From positions 1,617,300 through 1,647,845 of the forward strand of contig NC_049984.1 in assembly GCF_000003815.2 (NCBI RefSeq): a stretch of DNA of 30,546 nt. Direction: 5' to 3'. The notes below the pieces were generated by a model. The model was not told where the DNA came from and made no database searches. It saw only the letters and a list, made by a program, of their open reading frames with translations. Numbering within the stretch: the first letter of the stretch is position 1; each line of letters starts with the position of its first letter. A program made the translations under genes and the position numbers. Below, piece by piece: positions 18,580-27,273 of this stretch. The stretch is from Branchiostoma floridae. Its lineage: Eukaryota > Chordata > Leptocardii > Amphioxiformes > Branchiostomatidae.

Positions 18580-21500
18580 GTAAGTACCGAGACGTCTGTG
18601 TCCGATTCAAGTCTTAAGGTTACAAACCTTGGTATCAAGATAAGATTTTCAGTCTTCCATACTCCATACGTAAAGACTGAATTATGCTAAATAAGTAAGG
18701 TTTAACTACATTATACTATGAACGTGTTACCTAACTTTTGGTGACGTAACGTAAACATAAACAGGAAGATGTTCAGGTTTTGTAGATAACGATGCTACAG
18801 ATAATATCCTTTCTAGACAAAGTCAGCATTATTCTGTCTTTGTAAACCACGTTTTTGATGTCATTTGTATGGAAATTTCTGATTTTTTGTTGTTGTTGAC
18901 ATGTTGGTCAGTTGAAATATGATAGGTGTATCTTGTGACTGGAAATAGTATACTATTATCCCACGAATAAGACTACAACCTGCCTAAGTGAGTAGATCAT
19001 GTGCTTACACTGTAATCAGTGGTGTATCAGCGGCATGTTTGTCCCAGAACCTTGAGGGCCAGGGTTTGAATCTCCTGATTTGCTCTGACAAGTGCCCTGG
19101 GAAAGCCTCTTTACACAAGTTTCCTCGTTTCACTCAGATGAAAATGAGTACCTATAGTACATTTGTAGTTTTGGTTAGGGCCATCCCTCTGATAGGAGGT
19201 CTGGTGTTTGAGGAGAGCCACACCTCAAGAATTTTAAAGAATCCACCACATACAAATGTATATTGAAGAGAGTAGGGGTCCTTCCCAGTGTGAGTAGATA
19301 AAATAATCTGTCCAGTCTGTATTCTTTGACACAAACCTGGTGTGTTACACCATAATGCATTTCACCAGGTATGCAATACTAACAAGCGAACACCTCCAGT
19401 TTGTGATGTATTAGATAAAGCAAACTATTCTCATTCTGTTATAATTTTACCAAGGACAACTTACATTTGATCTGTCATGACAGGGTATTGTTTCATCCGC
19501 ACATATACAAACTATATATAAGATTAAGAGTTAAACAGTAAAAAGCATGCTGTAGGTAATAACTAATGTAGGGGTGGCCTTTTTTTCTGTACCAGGTGTG
19601 ATCATACATACTTATTTTACATGATTCCGTTTTCGAATGTAATGCATTGCAGGTGATTAGTAAGTCCTTGTAAGTTGTCATACCGGCTATGCAGGTACAA
19701 ATACGCATCTACTTATACTGTAAGTGTAATTACATGTAATTTGTCATTCCCCATGAGAACATACATGCATACATGTGCAGACAGATGTGCATACAGCATG
19801 GGTCATCACATGTCAGGCTGGTGTTGGTCAGATGATCACACTGTAGTTTGGACTTTAGGCAGCTGTTAGTGTTACTCTGGGTCAGGACTCAGGGTCAAAT
19901 CAGTGCTAAATTTAGCCTAAGTTAAACTGAAAGCACTCAGCATCTCAGCCTCGCTATTTAATCAGGATAAAAGGCACTTGGGTGATATTCTAGTAATAGT
20001 AGTATGTTCTAGCTGAATTGTTTTTTCTTTAGAATGTTCCCAAATTCAGTAACATTATGACTTGACAGCTCGTATAGAGTGTAAGAGTACTGCACAATTA
20101 AATAGTGTAGAAATCAGACAAGGGCTGTCCTAATGGTATGACTGGTAGAGACAGACATTCAAAGACAGGTCAAGACACAGAGTTGCTTAAAATGATGATA
20201 CCCATAGTATCTGTGTTTGTAATACATTTGTTTAGTACGTGCAGCAGACTATCCCAGCATATGATTGGCACTGTCTTTAAAATTAGATCTGTACATTTGG
20301 CAGCTAGCACACCATGTACATGTACCTAACATGAAACAACTTGAAGAAAGACTGGTTTCTCTAACTTGTGCACAACCGATCTGTTATTCAACTTATTGCC
20401 CACGCGCCCAGCATATGACCAGGGCTACCCCATCATGCTGGCCAAAGGTAGGCGATCACCCCACCTTAAATCAACAAGTGAGAGTGTATCAGGGAAAGGT
20501 CGGCCTGATAAGGTAGGCAAACAGCACAAAAAGAAAAACATCCTGCTGTCTGTGTCTGTGTGTAGGTGTATTACTATCGGTATAACCGTAAGGCTGAGCC
20601 TGATAGCTAAGGATATGAATCATACATGGTACAATGTAGGGAAAGCAAGGAGCAACTCTCTCCTTCACAGCAATTTTACGTACAAACACCTGCTAATGTA
20701 ACTTTCAACAAACATCATCTAAACCACAAACACTAGGTCACACAGCATCAGCCAGTCCAGAGAAGCCTACTGACAACAGTAAGAGGATATAAACAGCAGT
20801 AGATAAATACGCTGATTAAACAAACTTTACAAAAGACAAGAAAGGGCTAGCAACACATAACTAAGAACATATTCAGATACAGCAAGGAAGCTTGCTGCCT
20901 TGTCTGCTACAAGTTCCAAACTTACACAAGGGTCTGAATTTACATGTAAGAACAAATATGTATAGATAAAGCCTGCTGAGGCAGACGCAGGGTCTTTCTC
21001 CCAGTACAAAACTGAACTGGGGAGGCACCTGCTGCATTGAATTGCCCCCATGCTGGTTACATCCTTGTTTTTATGTAAGTATACTAAATTCACTTGTCGT
21101 TTGCACACACAAATGAGTTGTTTATGTTCCTTTGTGTATTTTGCTGGTCACTTTATTGCTAACACTGTGCTTAAAATCCCTGTAATTGGAGCTAAGCAGT
21201 ATTGAAAGAAGAAGAAACCCTAGAGGAACTTTTGTCTTTCCTCTGAGTCCCTGAACAAGCCTTCCTCCCCACACTACTTTTGCGACAAGGCTACTACAAA
21301 TCATAGAGTGATGGCCCACTATACTAAAATGCACTAGTAAGAACCCTGCCTTAAGGTTCCGGGTCGGAGTTCAAATCTGACCGGAGTTGACGTAATGATG
21401 TAGTAATAGGCCGGAAGTGCGCTGGTGTCTCCCTAACTTTTGCTCCCTATTGCTTGGTGATCGTTTTAGCTGAGCATAGATTTGTCGTATTTCCTGAAAA

Positions 21501-24500
21501 GCCCGTGGGTTGTATTATTTTTGTGCGAGGAGTAGTTGGTCGGCCAGCGAAACCGTTTTTGTATTAGTCCGCTGCAACAGTGATGCAGTTTTTTCGCCTG
21601 ATGACCCAAATAGCATTGTTTTTCATGCGATTTCGAAGAAATTACGTCATCGGAGATTGCAAAAAAGTTATCACATGGAATTTTTTTATTTTCATTTTAC
21701 AAAAACATGAAGAATTTAGCTTTTCTACCACGTAGGCCGTTATCCTGGGAAAATTCGTTTTTTCCAAGCAGCTTCGATCAAAAAAGCGTCAAAAAATGAT
21801 AATTTTCGGGTCCAAAATTAAAATTTTATTACATATTCTACCCGAAATAAAGAGGCAACAGATGATACCAATAGGTTTGTCGGAAAGAGGCAGTAAACGG
21901 CTTTCCACCATATTGATTAAGTTTCGCGTCCTACGTTTACTAGCAGAACTGTAGCCCTTCGGCCTGAGGCTGTCCGCCAACATCCGAAATCGTGAAAGAA
22001 ACTCCGGTCCAAGACCTTACAGTCTAGTTAGAGTGATTTTTTGTTTCTTCCCCAGTCCCAGGAGACGGAGGTTCCCAGCTCGAGGCCAAGCTGAACAAGC
22101 CGTCCTCCCCGCACTATTTCTGCGACAAGACAACGGAAGACTACTTCGACCTGTGGCTGAACATTGAGCTGCTGCTGCCCTACGTGCTGGACTGCTGGGT
22201 CGACAACATGAAGTAGGTATCACACCCGGGTTTCACATGGGTATCACATAGGGGTTTCTTGCATACATGAACCTGTGGCTGAATATCGAGCTGCTGCTGC
22301 CCTACGTGCTGGACTGCTGGGTCGACAACATGAAGTAGGTTTCACACCAGGGTTTCACATGGGTCTCACAGAGGGGTTTCTTACATACATGAGCTTGCAG
22401 GCTCGTATAGAGACGACTTCTTTGACCTGCCTGGCACAGAATGGCTCCTTGACAGCTGGGTTGACAACATGATGTAGGTTTCACACCAGGGCGTTACGTG
22501 GGTCTCCCACAGGTGTTTGATATGCCATATCAGAGCAGAGCCACACCTTTAGCATGGTAAAAACACCTTAGGTTAGGATATGCAAAGCAAACAAACATGT
22601 GACATGGGTGTCAAACAGCTGATGATAATCAATGTAGATACACAACTAGGAATTACTGTAAATACAGAAATGTTCACGGTGGATTAATGTTCGCGGTTTT
22701 CGCGGTTACCACTTCACCGCGAATTTAAAACCACCGCGAACATTTTTCTATAATGGTATTAGGCTGCAGTCTATGGTGTTACCGCGAAATTAAATCCACC
22801 GCGAAAAGTCCCTTTTCCCGCTACCGCGAAATTGAATCCCCGCGAACTTAAATGCATTTACAGTACTTTGTGTTAACTGACAGTCTTGGCATTAACCAAA
22901 ATGTAAAGGTTGTCAACCAATCAATCCCAAACCTGAGCAAATTTCTTGGTTCTTTATGTGATAATGATATAAGTTAAACTTTAAAGAAAAGAGTAAAGTT
23001 TGCTGATGCCTTCCCCTCCTCCCCAGACTGCTGTATCACAAAGAGAACAATACTGTATCCAACAACGTGGGAGTGGACATCCGAGTGCCGGGGTTCGGGG
23101 ACACGGAGACGGTTGAGTGGCTGGACGTCAGTCATGCCAGCATCAGTGAGTAGCAGGCTTTAGATTTAACATCAAATCAGGGCTGTCTCTGGTATCAACA
23201 AGCCGAGGTCATATTCCCTTCAAAACTGCGAAACCTTGTACAGAAAGCTAATCTACTGTACTCTGAATGAGGAAACTGCCAACTGCCCCCCCCCCCCCCC
23301 CACTGGGAAGCCAGGCTGATCAGAAACACAGAGGCATGACCAACTGTCTGTGCCCAACTGTTGGTTGGAAGATCACAACTTTTATACATCATGCTTATGT
23401 GGTGCAATGATGTCACAGCATCTCTCCCAGAATATTGGTATGCAACGCCATAGGGTTGATTGAACTAACAATGTAAAGAAAAAGTAGGAAAAGCTACTTT
23501 TTGTTTTGTTCAAATCTTACATAGCATAGCTTTAATTTTAAAGATTGCATTGTTTTTAAGTTGCACATAATTTTTGTGACATTTCTCAGGTTCATACTTC
23601 ACCAACATAGCAGAGGCGCTGGTTAAGGCAGGGTACACCCGAGGGGTGGCCCTCCGCGGAGCACCCTACGATTTCAGGATGTCACATGTAAGTCTCTATT
23701 GTGTCAACCCATGGTTTGGTTGTTTTTTTGTGTGTTTTTCGCCTTTTTCTAAACCCCTATGGTTCAACCCACGTTTCTCTTAAGCAGCCAGCTTGCAGGT
23801 ATTTGACAGAATCTTAATTGTTGCTAATGACTGACAAAAACATAGATTCCATACTCTTGTTGTCAATGTTTTTATGACAAGATTAGAATTAGTCATATCA
23901 AGTCAAAGGCTTTAATTTGACAAAGTCATCTTTTGCTGTGGAACGACATACTGTAAATGCAGAAACTTTCGCGGTGGTTTTATGTTCGCGGCTTTTGCTG
24001 TGGCCACTTCATCACAAACTCAAACCACCATGAACATTTTCCTTCTGTCTTCTGCATACAAAACACATGTCATAAGTATACATGCAGTAGCACCACCATG
24101 GTAGCTAGACTTGCTTCATAGATCTGCCGACGGATATATCAACTCATTTTCCCCCAGACCAACAAGACGTGGACTTCCCCATGTTTAAAGCAGCAACTAT
24201 TAACTGTACATGTATGGCAACAGCACCACCATGGTCATGCTTTATCAATCTAGTATCCTTGATCTCGTTTCCCCCCAGACCGACTGAATGTGGACTTCCC
24301 CATGTTTAAAAATCGATTCTTAAGCGCACGTGAAGTAGCACCACCTGGTAGCTAGACTTTCTTCATTAATCTGCCGACTAATTCATGGACTCGTTACCCC
24401 CCCAGTCTTCCCCATGTTTAAAGCAGCAACTGTTGAGCGTACATGTACATGTGTGGCAACAGCACTACCATGGTAGCTTGGCTTGCTTTTTATTGGCTTG

Positions 24501-26797
24501 CTTTTTAATCTATTGATCTTGTTTTCCCCAGACCGGCGAGACGTGGACTTCCCGATGTTTAAACAGCTGATCGAGGAGACGTACTACAAGAACAACAACA
24601 GCCGGGTGGTGCTGGTGACCCACAGCATGGGGGGGCCGTACGGGCTGCTGTTCCTCAACAACATGGACCAGCCATGGAAGGACAAGTTCATCAAGTCCAT
24701 GGTCACCCTGGCAGGCCCCTGGGGAGGGGCGGCCAAAACTCTGCGGCTGTACATCTCAGGTACTGATGTCTTAGAGGAAAGGTTTCTCGCTATTTTAAGA
24801 ATAGAAGATGCTATGCCTTACAGAAAAGTTTCTCGCTATTTAAAGAATAGAAGATGCTATGCTTTACAGAAAAGTTTCTCGCTATTTAAAGAATAGAAGA
24901 TGCTGTGCCTTACAGAAAAAGTTTCTCGCTGTTTTAAGAAGGATTTCATGACATTTAGCTCTTAACTGTTCAAGAGCAACACCTGAAAAATCTGTTGCGT
25001 ATTAGTTTCGCTGTCCCATAAGTTAAGGTGTCACTTTGGTCACGTTGATGAGAGTATGACGTAGATGAAAACTAAAACATATTGTTTTTAAAAGATGACT
25101 CTGATTTTCAAGTTTCAGCGCTGCTCATATCCGTTGCTAAAGTTTCGAATTTTTGGTAGGATTTACGCTCTTCAGTCACAAAACAAGCATACACCCTGTG
25201 ACTGTACGCAAGCTACTTCATGAACTTAATAACAAACAATGTCTTCATTTCCAGGAGACAACCTGGGAATCTACGTGGTGAACCCGTTGTCGCTCCGACC
25301 TGAGCAGCGCTCGTTCCCTAGCAGCGCCTGGATGATGCCGTCCCCGTTGCTATGGGATACGAACGAGCCCCTGGTCTTCACGCCGGACCGTAACTACACC
25401 ATCGGCGACTACGCCGCGCTGTTCGATGACCTTGAGTATGAGCAGGGATGGCTGATGAGGAAGGACGTGGAGGGGCTCATCGGAGACCTGACACCGCCCG
25501 GAGTGACGGTCCACTGTCTGCACGGCAACAAGGTCTGTGTCATACATCTTATTTTTAACTGCCTCTCTAATGACCAGGAAAGAAAAGAGTTATTTGAAGA
25601 GGCCTTCAAAACCCACAAAAATTTCCAAACCTTTACTGATGAACACAACCCACTCATCATAGCAAAAGTGGGACACTTCGTCTTTCACTGCTTCCAGAAA
25701 GAAGTCAAACCCCAAATACTTCGTTCGTAGCTCTCAGCAGTCCATAGTATTGATAGAATAGTCACCCGTTTCCTCTTCTAACCATTGTTATCTATACCAA
25801 AGTCTTTTATCTTATGTATGTTTACCACATATTCTGTATGTTCCATGTTGCAATTAGCCCTCGGGGGAGAACTTGCAAATAAACTCTCATTATTCTTGTG
25901 CTTTTCAAGAAATAAACACATTTCTACTAAAGTCACAAAACCCACTTGTCAGTAACAATGGGGGATTATGCATTAGGCAATGACGGGAAAAGGTCATTGT
26001 CGTTGTCTTTATTCCTATGCTTGTCATTGTCACTTGAAAGTTCATCATACAGTATGTGTTGGTAGAAGTCATTTGGGATCAAAGTTAAACCGCAACAGCA
26101 ACACACGCAAAAAATGGACTGAAGCCCATTCATTCATTCAAACATTCATTCTTTGATTTATTCGTTGATTCATTTATTCATTCATTCATTCACTTAATTT
26201 TTTTTCTAATTTTGCTAGGGTACAAAATAGATCTCAGGCCACGGCCTGTTTTTCAGGTGTCCCTGGACACATACTTTCATTCCTTCATTCATATATTCAT
26301 ACATTCATATACTGTAAATGCATTTAAGTCTGCAGGGATTTAATTTCGTGGCAGAGGGAAAATGGAGTGTCCGCGGTGCTTTTGAATTCGCGTTAGCGCC
26401 ATCCCGCAAACGGTAGTAGCGTACTGTATTATGAATATTCGCGGTGGTTTTAAATGCGCGGTTCAGCGGCCACTGGGAAAACTGCAAATATAAAACCACC
26501 GCAAAAGTTTCTATATTTACAGTATCCATTCCTACGTTTCAGGTGAAGACGCCACACCAGTTCTCCTACACAGCGAAGGAGTTTCCCGACCTGCAGCCCA
26601 CTGTGATCTACGGAGACGGGGACGGAACGGTCAACCTGAACAGCGCGCGGGGGTGCCTCCGGTGGCGTGACCAACAAAAACAGCCCGTTTTCTACAAGAC
26701 GTTCGAAGGGGCGGAGCACATGAAAATCCTGGCCAACCAGACGGTCATCGAGTACATCAAGGATGTCGTGTTCAGCCCGGACGTGAGCGACTTGTGA
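18429..26797 (+). CDS. PLA2G15: Lysosomal phospholipase A2 / acyltransferase, LCAT family (complete, seven coding exons)
   Basis: Coding exons are 18429-18579, 22056-22212, 23027-23145, 23590-23691, 24532-24759, 25255-25532 and 26543-26797, giving 429 residues (human PLA2G15 is about 412). Residues 1-24 form a signal peptide. Landmarks are PVVLIPGDGGSQLEAKL (47-63, oxyanion loop), HYFCDK...LDCWVDN (Cys73 and Cys97, lid disulfide and Trp98), RGAPYD (165-170), VLVTHSMGG (nucleophile Ser208), APWGG-like GPWGGAAKTLR, GWLMRKD, PPGV-HCL, GDGDGTVNL (Asp372) and AEHM (His404). Sequons occur at Asn110, 198, 299 and 410. Family knowledge: the enzyme deacylates phospholipids and can transfer the acyl chain to ceramide or other alcohols in acidic lysosomes. 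All splice phases agree except exon 4 to 5, where frame needs the GT four bases downstream of the consensus donor. LCAT itself is less likely, given the AHSMG-type and GDGDGTVNL motifs. Confidence 0.95.
19018..19262 (+). mobile_element. tRNA-derived SINE-like repeat, copy 1
   Basis: The head has a pol III B-box-like GGTTTGAATC in GGCCAGGGTTTGAATCTCC. This is followed by TTTCCTCGTTTCACTCAG and AAAATGAGTACC, then a tail with GGGCCATCCCTCTGATAGGA and CACACCTCAAGAA. A second copy of the shared head and middle is at 30258. It lies in intron 1 of the PLA2G15-like gene. Confidence 0.65.
19263..21236. other. PLA2G15-like intron 1, unassigned
   Basis: AT-rich intron with several short open frames. 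A conserved-looking segment at about 20900-21060 reads open on the minus strand (93 residues, 20827-21108) and may be repeat-derived. An isolated open stretch at 20400-20452 ends at a possible donor, AAAG before GTAGGC. Neither is supported as a gene. Confidence 0.35.
21237..21289 (+). pseudogene. Upstream degenerate copy of PLA2G15-like exon 2
   Basis: Bases 21251-21289 encode LNKPSSPHYFCDK exactly as exon 2 does. The 39 bases differ from exon 2 at four sites, all third positions and all synonymous. Just before it, TTTCCTCTGAG-TCCC matches the exon 2 acceptor and first bases, but about 31 nt between TCCC and CTGAAC are missing. It is therefore an internally deleted copy that would shift frame if spliced. 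Confidence 0.7.
21355..22015. mobile_element. Possible TIR element in intron 1 (imperfect ends)
   Basis: The left end GGTTCCGGGTCGGAGTT resembles the reverse complement of the right end, GGTCTTGGACCGGAGTT (about 12 of 17). The interior has no recognised gene. Its right end stops 40 bp before exon 2. The ends are too diverged to be sure. Confidence 0.35.
22056..22212 (+). CDS. PLA2G15: PLA2G15-like, coding exon 2 (oxyanion loop and lid region)
   Basis: Acceptor TTTCTTCCCCAG precedes this exon, and the donor is GTAGGT. It encodes PGDGGSQLEAKLNKPSSPHY, FCDKTTEDYF and then ELLLPYVLDCWVDNM. Partial copies of this exon lie at 21237-21289, 22271-22334 and about 22411-22476. Confidence 0.93.
22271..22334 (+). 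pseudogene. Tandem copy of the 3' part of PLA2G15-like exon 2, with its donor
   Basis: This repeats exon 2 from CTGTGGCTGAA through GACAACATGAA and the GTAGGT donor, 122 bp downstream. Only two substitutions are seen in the coding part (AAC to AAT, ATT to ATC), both synonymous. No acceptor precedes it, so it is probably not spliced in. Confidence 0.88.
22411..22476 (+). pseudogene. Decayed third copy of the PLA2G15-like exon 2 3' part
   Basis: GACGACTTCTTTGACCTG and GGGTTGACAACATGATGTAG match exon 2 with substitutions and an internal deletion. The flanking phrase TTTCACACCAGGG repeats as in the previous copy. It begins 139 bp after the second copy, judged at GACAACATG. Confidence 0.75.
22654..22866. 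mobile_element. TA-flanked MITE, CTGTAAAT family, copy 2 (complete)
   Basis: Termini TACTGTAAATACAG and its near reverse complement TGCATTTACAGTA bound a 213-bp palindromic element with repeated TTCGCGGT, ACCGCGAA and AAATCCACCGCG. It lies in intron 2 of the PLA2G15-like gene. TA at each end suggests Tc1/mariner-type target duplication. Confidence 0.85.
23027..23145 (+). CDS. PLA2G15: PLA2G15-like, coding exon 3
   Basis: Acceptor CCTCCTCCCCAG and donor GTGAGT bound this exon. It encodes LLYHKENNTVSNNVGVDIRV, then PGFGDTETVEWLDVSHASI. VRVPGFG is conserved in the LCAT/PLA2G15 family. Asn110 is in a glycosylation sequon. Confidence 0.93.
23286..23301. repeat. Poly-C tract (16 C)
   Basis: An uninterrupted run of C in intron 3 of the PLA2G15-like gene. 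Such runs are prone to length errors in sequencing. Confidence 0.95.
23590..23691 (+). CDS. PLA2G15: PLA2G15-like, coding exon 4 (end assigned by frame)
   Basis: Acceptor ATTTCTCAG starts the exon. It encodes SSYFTNIAEALVKAGYTRGV, then ALRGAPYDFRMSH. The strong donor GTAAGT after CAT (exon end 23687) is phase 0, but exon 5 needs one leading base. Using the GT four bases later (end 23691, donor GTCTCT) adds V and the first base of N and restores the frame into RRDVDF. I therefore chose 23691. Exon start and content are certain; the end is less so. Confidence 0.75.
23950..24050. mobile_element. MITE fragment, CTGTAAATGCA family, copy 3 (left half only)
   Basis: TACTGTAAATGCAGAAACTT, TCGCGGTGGTTTTATG and CTCAAACCACCATGAACATT match the left half of the family. 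The right half is missing. It lies in intron 4, just before the duplicated exon 5 borders. Confidence 0.75.
24066..24570 (+). repeat. Tandem array of the exon 5 intron/exon border (four copies, the last is the real one)
   Basis: Units of about 121-127 bp each contain GCACCACCATGGT, a pyrimidine tract, an AG and the start of exon 5. Exon-like starts are at 24158 (ACCAACAAGACGTGGACTTC), 24279 (ACCGACTGAATGTGGACTTC), 24406 (TCTTCCCCATGTTTAAAG, shortened) and the genuine 24532. The three upstream copies diverge after ATGTTTAAA and carry no full exon. The array is thus a border duplication, not a whole-exon duplication. Confidence 0.88.
24532..24759 (+). CDS. PLA2G15: PLA2G15-like, coding exon 5 (catalytic serine)
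   Basis: Acceptor TTGTTTTCCCCAG and donor GTACTG bound this exon. It encodes RRDVDFPMFKQLIEETYY, then RVVLVTHSMGGPYGLLFL with the nucleophile Ser208, and GPWGGAAKTLRLYIS. Three degenerate copies of its acceptor and first ~30 bases precede it at 24158, 24279 and 24406. Confidence 0.93.
24775..24942. repeat. 46-bp minisatellite just after exon 5
   Basis: TTTCTCGCTATTT and AAGAATAGAAGATGCT repeat four times with starts at 24783, 24829, 24875 and 24922. It begins 16 bp after the exon 5 donor. Confidence 0.9.
25255..25532 (+). CDS. PLA2G15: PLA2G15-like, coding exon 6
   Basis: Acceptor CTTCATTTCCAG and donor GTCTGT (after AACAAG) bound this exon. It encodes DNLGIYVVNPLSLRPEQRS, SSAWMMPSP, NYTIGDYAALFDD, GWLMRKDVEGL and PPGVTVHCLHGNK, matching the human protein along its length. 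Read-through past the donor stays open to 25730 into what looks like LINE sequence. Confidence 0.93.
25533..25905 (+). mobile_element. Probable LINE 3' fragment (reverse-transcriptase C-terminus and tail)
   Basis: Directly after exon 6, an open frame to 25730 reads HLIFNCLSNDQERKELFEEA, later IIAKVGHFVFHCFQKE. The H-x4-C pattern after a Cys, followed by ...R-x-LF, resembles the C-terminal region of CR1/L2/RTE-type LINE polyproteins. Downstream lies a tail ending AATAAACTCTCATTATT (to about 25905). The clade is not assignable by eye. It forms the start of intron 6. Confidence 0.5.
26127..26200. repeat. ATTC microsatellite
   Basis: Imperfect ATTC repeats, including ATTCATTCATTCATTC, in intron 6; a shorter tract lies at 26277-26308. 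Confidence 0.8.
26309..26524. mobile_element. TA-flanked MITE, CTGTAAATGCA family, copy 4 (complete, next to exon 7)
   Basis: It starts TACTGTAAATGCATTTAAG and ends ATATTTACAGTA, with internal GCGGTGGTTTTAAATGCGCG and AAAACCACCGC. It ends at 26524, 18 bp before the first base of exon 7, so its right terminus probably supplies the branch-point region of intron 6. Confidence 0.85.
26543..26797 (+). CDS. PLA2G15: PLA2G15-like, coding exon 7 (Asp and His of the triad, stop)
   Basis: Acceptor CCTACGTTTCAG begins the exon in phase 0. It encodes VKTPHQFSYTAKEFPD, YGDGDGTVNLNSARGC (Asp372), FEGAEHMKILANQT (His404), and ends SPDVSDL before TGA (26795-26797). A MITE ends 18 bp upstream of the exon. 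Confidence 0.93.
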   Translation: MKTPHQFSYTAKEFPDLQPTVIYGDGDGTVNLNSARGCLRWRDQQKQPVFYKTFEGAEHMKILANQTVIEYIKDVVFSPDVSDL

Positions 26798-26997
26798 CTA
26801 GAGCGGGAGAGAGACGCAGTGGCGGTACCCGGGATGCGGGGGTTGGAACGGTTCCTGGGAGGTTCCAACATGCTCCTGTGTGTGTGTGCTCTGCAGAGTG
26901 CCGTGGTGTTACTCCTGGTGTCCCTCTGTCTGGCCAGGAACAGGAACCAGACAGTCCGGAAGGCAGTACTGCTGAGGAAGGCACACAGATGACGTCT

Positions 26998-27268
26998 GAT
27001 TTTATACATCCTTCTACGCAGGGACATCCAACAGCAAAAGCGCCTGCTTTCTCAACCATCACTCTTGAATAAATAAATATTAATGAGCTTATCCTTACAT
27101 AGGCGAGACCCCTTTTGAAAACTCAAAGGCCTATTCTCTGATTGGCTGACAGCTGGTTTGGGAGGAACGTCCACAGGAACTAAGAGTGATGGTTGAGAAA
27201 GCAGGGTACATCCAGACAGGCAGTTTTGCTGTTGGATGTCCCTGCATAGGAGGATGGTTTTATCCCGC
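26998..27268. repeat. Inverted repeat around the PLA2G15-like poly(A) signal
   Basis: The left arm (about 26998-27066) contains GCAGGGACATCCAACAGCAA and CTGCTTTCTCAACCATCACT. Its reverse complement lies at 27182-27268, with an 18-bp insertion in the right arm. The loop of about 115 bp starts with the poly(A) signals. Confidence 0.85.
27068..27077 (+). terminator. Poly(A) signal of the PLA2G15-like gene
   Basis: Overlapping AATAAA hexamers (27068-27073 and 27072-27077) lie 271 bp after the stop codon, giving a short 3' UTR. Cleavage would be expected about 15-30 bp later. Confidence 0.75.
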
Positions 27269-27273
27269 TCTCC

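Noticed and set aside
18351-18638. 95-residue minus-strand open frame over PLA2G15-like exon 1
   Set aside because: It is the antisense shadow of the signal-peptide exon and its GC-rich surroundings.
20366-20452. Exon ending YPIMLAKG before GTAGGC
   Set aside because: It looks codon-like and has a donor, but the upstream acceptor is poor, and no partner exon or family match was found.
20827-21108. 93-residue minus-strand open frame
   Set aside because: Unrecognised, inside an intron of the opposite strand, and without splice borders; it is more likely part of an interspersed repeat.
21355-21400. tRNA gene
   Set aside because: GAGTTCAAATCTGA resembles a T-arm/B-box, but there is no A-box, anticodon arm or acceptor stem around it.
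25350-25660. Minus-strand open frames over exon 6
   Set aside because: Antisense shadows of a GC-rich coding exon whose plus-strand protein matches PLA2G15 throughout.
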